From positions 1-12,942 of the forward strand of contig CAZYXZ010000085.1 of NCBI GenBank assembly GCA_964651395.1: DNA of 12,942 nt, given 5' to 3'. The DNA is from CAZYXZ01 sp964651395. Its GTDB lineage: Bacteria > Actinomycetota > Actinomycetes > BP-191. The notes beneath the pieces were generated by a model that made no database searches, had not been told where the DNA came from, and saw only the letters and a list, made by a program, of their open reading frames with translations. Both the position numbers and the translations under genes were made by a program. This document shows, piece after piece, positions 11,160 to 12,942 of the stretch (position 1 is its first letter; every line of letters starts with the position of its first letter).

Positions 11160-11549
11160 TCAGTGCTCCGCGGTGACAGGGGCGACGCCCTCGTCAGCCG
11201 GCGCCAGGCGGTCCGGCACCTGGTCGTCGAGCGCGATCCCGAGGATCAGGACGGCGATCAGCGTGACGATCCCGATGACCACCGAGGACATGACCCAGGC
11301 CGGGGTCGGCGGCTCGCCGACCACGACGCCCTCGTTCGGGTCCGGCGCGTGGTGCCCCCCGGAATGGTCGTCATGGTCGTCGTGCGCATCGTGGTCGTGA
11401 CCCTCGTGGTCGTGACCCTCGTGGTCGTGACCCTCGTGGTCGTGACCGTCGGGGTCGCCGTGGTCATGACCCGCGTGGTCGGCATGGTCATGGCCCTCGT
11501 GGTCATGACCTTCGTCGGCAGAGCCGTGCCCCTCGTGCTCGTCGCTCAT
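11160..11549 (-). CDS. Histidine-rich single-pass membrane protein of unknown function
   Basis: No family recognised. The 129-residue protein has two parts. Residues 1-70 hold 22 histidines, mostly as GHDH, EGHDH and DHADH runs mixed with Asp and Glu, a composition typical of sequences that bind zinc, nickel or copper. After a short Pro/Glu linker (71-83), residues 84-107 (AWVMSSVVIGIVTL onwards) are hydrophobic enough for one membrane helix, followed by a 22-residue acidic tail. There is no N-terminal signal peptide and the charge pattern does not settle orientation. ATG at 11549 overlaps the upstream stop as ATGA, with a good AAGGGAAG site (11555-11562) at 5 bases. carB starts 8 bases later. 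The clean coupling and normal codon bias argue that it is expressed. A metal buffer or membrane-tethering role is speculation. Confidence 0.75.
   Translation of the reverse strand: MSDEHEGHGSADEGHDHEGHDHADHAGHDHGDPDGHDHEGHDHEGHDHEGHDHDAHDDHDDHSGGHHAPDPNEGVVVGEPPTPAWVMSSVVIGIVTLIAVLILGIALDDQVPDRLAPADEGVAPVTAEH
11391..11447 (-). repeat. 15-base tandem repeat coding for EGHDH units
   Basis: Three perfect 15-base copies (11391-11405, 11406-11420, 11421-11435) are followed by 12 more matching bases (11436-11447). Looser copies extend through much of 11349-11537. The unit length is a multiple of three, so copy-number change would lengthen or shorten the His-rich region without breaking the frame. 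Confidence 0.9.
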
Positions 11550-11824
11550 CCGGGCTTCCCTTCGTCGGTGTGTCGAGAGGTCAGGAGGATCTCGCGTGCC
11601 TCGCCGGGGCTGATCAGGCCGAGCCGCAGCGCGAGCCGGCAGGCGCCCTGCAGCGCGGCCGGGTCGCCGACGGCGACCTCCTCGCGGAGCAGCTCGCGGG
11701 CGCGCGCAGCCAGCGCCTCGGTCGCCGGGTCGCGACTCGGCACGTCGGTGACGGCGCCCTCGGCCACCTTGCCCACTGCGCCGCCTCCGGCGACGACACC
11801 GAGCACGCGGCGGCTCTCGGTCAT
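11546..11824 (-). CDS. Small protein of unknown function between carA and the His-rich gene
   Basis: No family recognised. The 92-residue protein has a glycine/alanine/valine-rich stretch near its start (LGVVAGGGAVGKVAEGA, 8-24), too short and weak for a confident membrane helix. Two likely helices follow: an amphipathic one at about 33-51 (ATEALAARARELLREEV) and a second from about 56 to 81 containing RLALRLGLISPGEAREIL. There is one cysteine (C62) and no recognisable catalytic motif. ATG at 11824 overlaps the carA stop as ATGA, and its own stop overlaps the next gene's ATG in the same way, which is strong evidence for a real, coupled gene. Codon use resembles its neighbours. It could be a small adaptor or a partner of the His-rich membrane protein, but the sequence alone does not say. 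Confidence 0.75.
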   Translation of the reverse strand: MTESRRVLGVVAGGGAVGKVAEGAVTDVPSRDPATEALAARARELLREEVAVGDPAALQGACRLALRLGLISPGEAREILLTSRHTDEGKPG

Positions 11825-12942
11825 CGGGACACCGCCTGACCGGTCATCAGCTCGGCGAACGCCGGGAACAGCCCGGTGGCGTCGTGCGGCCCGGCCGCGG
11901 CCTCGGGGTGGTACTGCACCGAGAAGGCCGGGACATCGAGGCAGCGCAGGCCCTCGACCACGCCGTCGTTGAGGTTCGTGTGCGACACCACGGCGCGGCC
12001 GAACGGCGAGTCGAACGCCGCCGCCGGCGCCCCGGGGGGAGCCACGACCGCGAAGCCGTGGTTGTGGCTGGTGATCGCCACGCGGCCTGTGGCCAGGTCC
12101 TGGACCGGCTGGTTCACGCCGCGGTGACCGAAGCGCAGCTTCGTCGTCTCCAGACCCAGGGCGCGACCGAGCAGCTGGTGGCCGAGGCAGATGCCGAAGA
12201 CCGGGCGGCGGCCGAGCAGGTCCTGGATCGTGCGTACGGCGTACTCCGTCGCCGCGGGGTCGCCCGGCCCGTTGGACACGAAGACGCCGTCCGGGTCGCA
12301 GGCCATGACGTTGTCGGCGGTCGCCGAGGCAGGCAGGACGTACACCTCGCAGCCCAGTCGCGCGAGGTAGCTGGGGATGGAGCGCTTCATGCCGAGGTCG
12401 ATCGCCGCCACCCGGAAGCGCGGCTCCCCCTCGGCCGGCACGAGGTACGGGTCGGCCGTCGACACCTCGCGGGCCAGGTCCGCCCCCGCCATGCCGGGAC
12501 TGTCCAGCACCCGCTGCACGAGCGCGTCGGTGTCGTCGGTGACCGCGCTCACCGCGCAGCGCATGGCACCGCGGTCGCGCAGGTGCCGGGTGACCGCCCG
12601 CGTGTCGACGCCGGTGACACCGACCACACCGGAGGCGCGCAGCTCCGCGTCCAGGCCGCGCTGGGCACGCCAGTTGGAGGCGACGCGGGACAGCTCGCGG
12701 ACCACGAAGCCGGCCACCCAGATCGCGCCGGACTCGGGATCCATGTCGTTCACGCCGGTGTTGCCGATCTGCGGGGAGGTCATGACGACCACCTGGCGGT
12801 GGTACGACGGGTCGGTCAGCGTCTCCTGGTAGCCGGTCATGCCGGTGTTGAAGACCGCCTCGCCGAAGGTCTCCCCGACGCTGCCGTACGCCTCGCCGTG
12901 GAACGTGCGCCCGTCCTCCAGGACGAGGATCGCCGGTCTACG
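11821..12942 (-). CDS. carA: Carbamoyl-phosphate synthase small subunit (glutaminase), 5' end cut by window edge
   Basis: Hydrolyses glutamine and channels ammonia to CarB. The frame is open from the right edge and gives 373 residues; only the first few codons appear to be missing, since the visible start RRPAILVLEDGRTFHGEAYG (residues 1-20 as seen) is near the normal N-terminus. The N-terminal CarA domain includes FNTGMTGYQETLTDPSY (31-47). The class I glutamine amidotransferase domain has VSNGPGDP (222-229), the nucleophile C252 in GICLGHQLLG, and the catalytic pair H345/E347 in YHPEAAAGPHD. ATG at 12840 is internal, not the start. The stop overlaps the ATG of the next small gene by 4 bases (ATGA). 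The promoter and any pyrimidine-responsive leader would lie beyond position 12942. Confidence 0.96.
   Translation of the reverse strand, partial: RRPAILVLEDGRTFHGEAYGSVGETFGEAVFNTGMTGYQETLTDPSYHRQVVVMTSPQIGNTGVNDMDPESGAIWVAGFVVRELSRVASNWRAQRGLDAELRASGVVGVTGVDTRAVTRHLRDRGAMRCAVSAVTDDTDALVQRVLDSPGMAGADLAREVSTADPYLVPAEGEPRFRVAAIDLGMKRSIPSYLARLGCEVYVLPASATADNVMACDPDGVFVSNGPGDPAATEYAVRTIQDLLGRRPVFGICLGHQLLGRALGLETTKLRFGHRGVNQPVQDLATGRVAITSHNHGFAVVAPPGAPAAAFDSPFGRAVVSHTNLNDGVVEGLRCLDVPAFSVQYHPEAAAGPHDATGLFPAFAELMTGQAVSR

Noticed and set aside
11349..11537. CRISPR-like or satellite array
   Set aside because: The units are 15 bases with no spacers and are in frame within a coding region.
11163..11972. 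Plus-strand frame with a long valine-rich hydrophobic stretch resembling a membrane protein
   Set aside because: The hydrophobic run is the antisense reading of the GHDH-encoding repeat. The minus-strand gene has a good ribosome site and coupled starts and stops.

Overview
The window is one compact, GC-rich stretch in which every supported gene lies on the minus strand, so transcription runs from the right edge to the left edge. Several things point to an actinobacterium (Actinomycetota, probably class Actinomycetes): the strong G/C third-position bias, a mycobacterial-type integration host factor (mIHF), a PriA with a broken helicase core, and the gene order pyr genes - mihF - gmk - rpoZ - coaBC - metK - priA, which I recall from Mycobacterium and Streptomyces. 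I cannot name a genus.

Right half (12942 down to 5311) is a pyrimidine operon: carA (5' end cut by the right edge), two small unassigned genes, carB, pyrK, pyrD and pyrF. Every junction overlaps by 1-4 bases, except an 8-base gap before carB, so this reads as one translationally coupled unit. CarA and CarB make carbamoyl phosphate. PyrD and PyrK form an NAD-linked class 1B dihydroorotate dehydrogenase. PyrF decarboxylates OMP to UMP. pyrR, pyrB and pyrC are not in the window and may lie beyond the right edge. Both the class 1B PyrD/PyrK pair and the short type-1 PyrF differ from the mycobacterial versions as I recall them.

Left half (5226 down to 1) holds mihF, gmk, rpoZ, coaBC, metK and priA (3' end cut by the left edge). 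These are housekeeping genes for nucleoid structure, GMP phosphorylation, the RNA polymerase omega subunit, coenzyme A synthesis, SAM synthesis and replication restart. A possible promoter sits in the 84-base gap between pyrF and mihF. The only other gaps above 10 bases are 94 bases (coaBC-metK) and 60 bases (gmk-rpoZ). No stretch above 300 bases lacks a gene, and I see no RNA genes, insertion sequences, CRISPR arrays or attachment sites.

The most unusual part is 11160-11824, where two small genes separate carA from carB. One encodes a 92-residue protein I do not recognise. The other encodes a 129-residue protein with 22 histidines in its first 67 residues, partly built from a perfect 15-base tandem repeat, followed by one predicted membrane helix. 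Their coupling to carA suggests expression with the pathway. A metal-binding or membrane-anchoring role is only inference.
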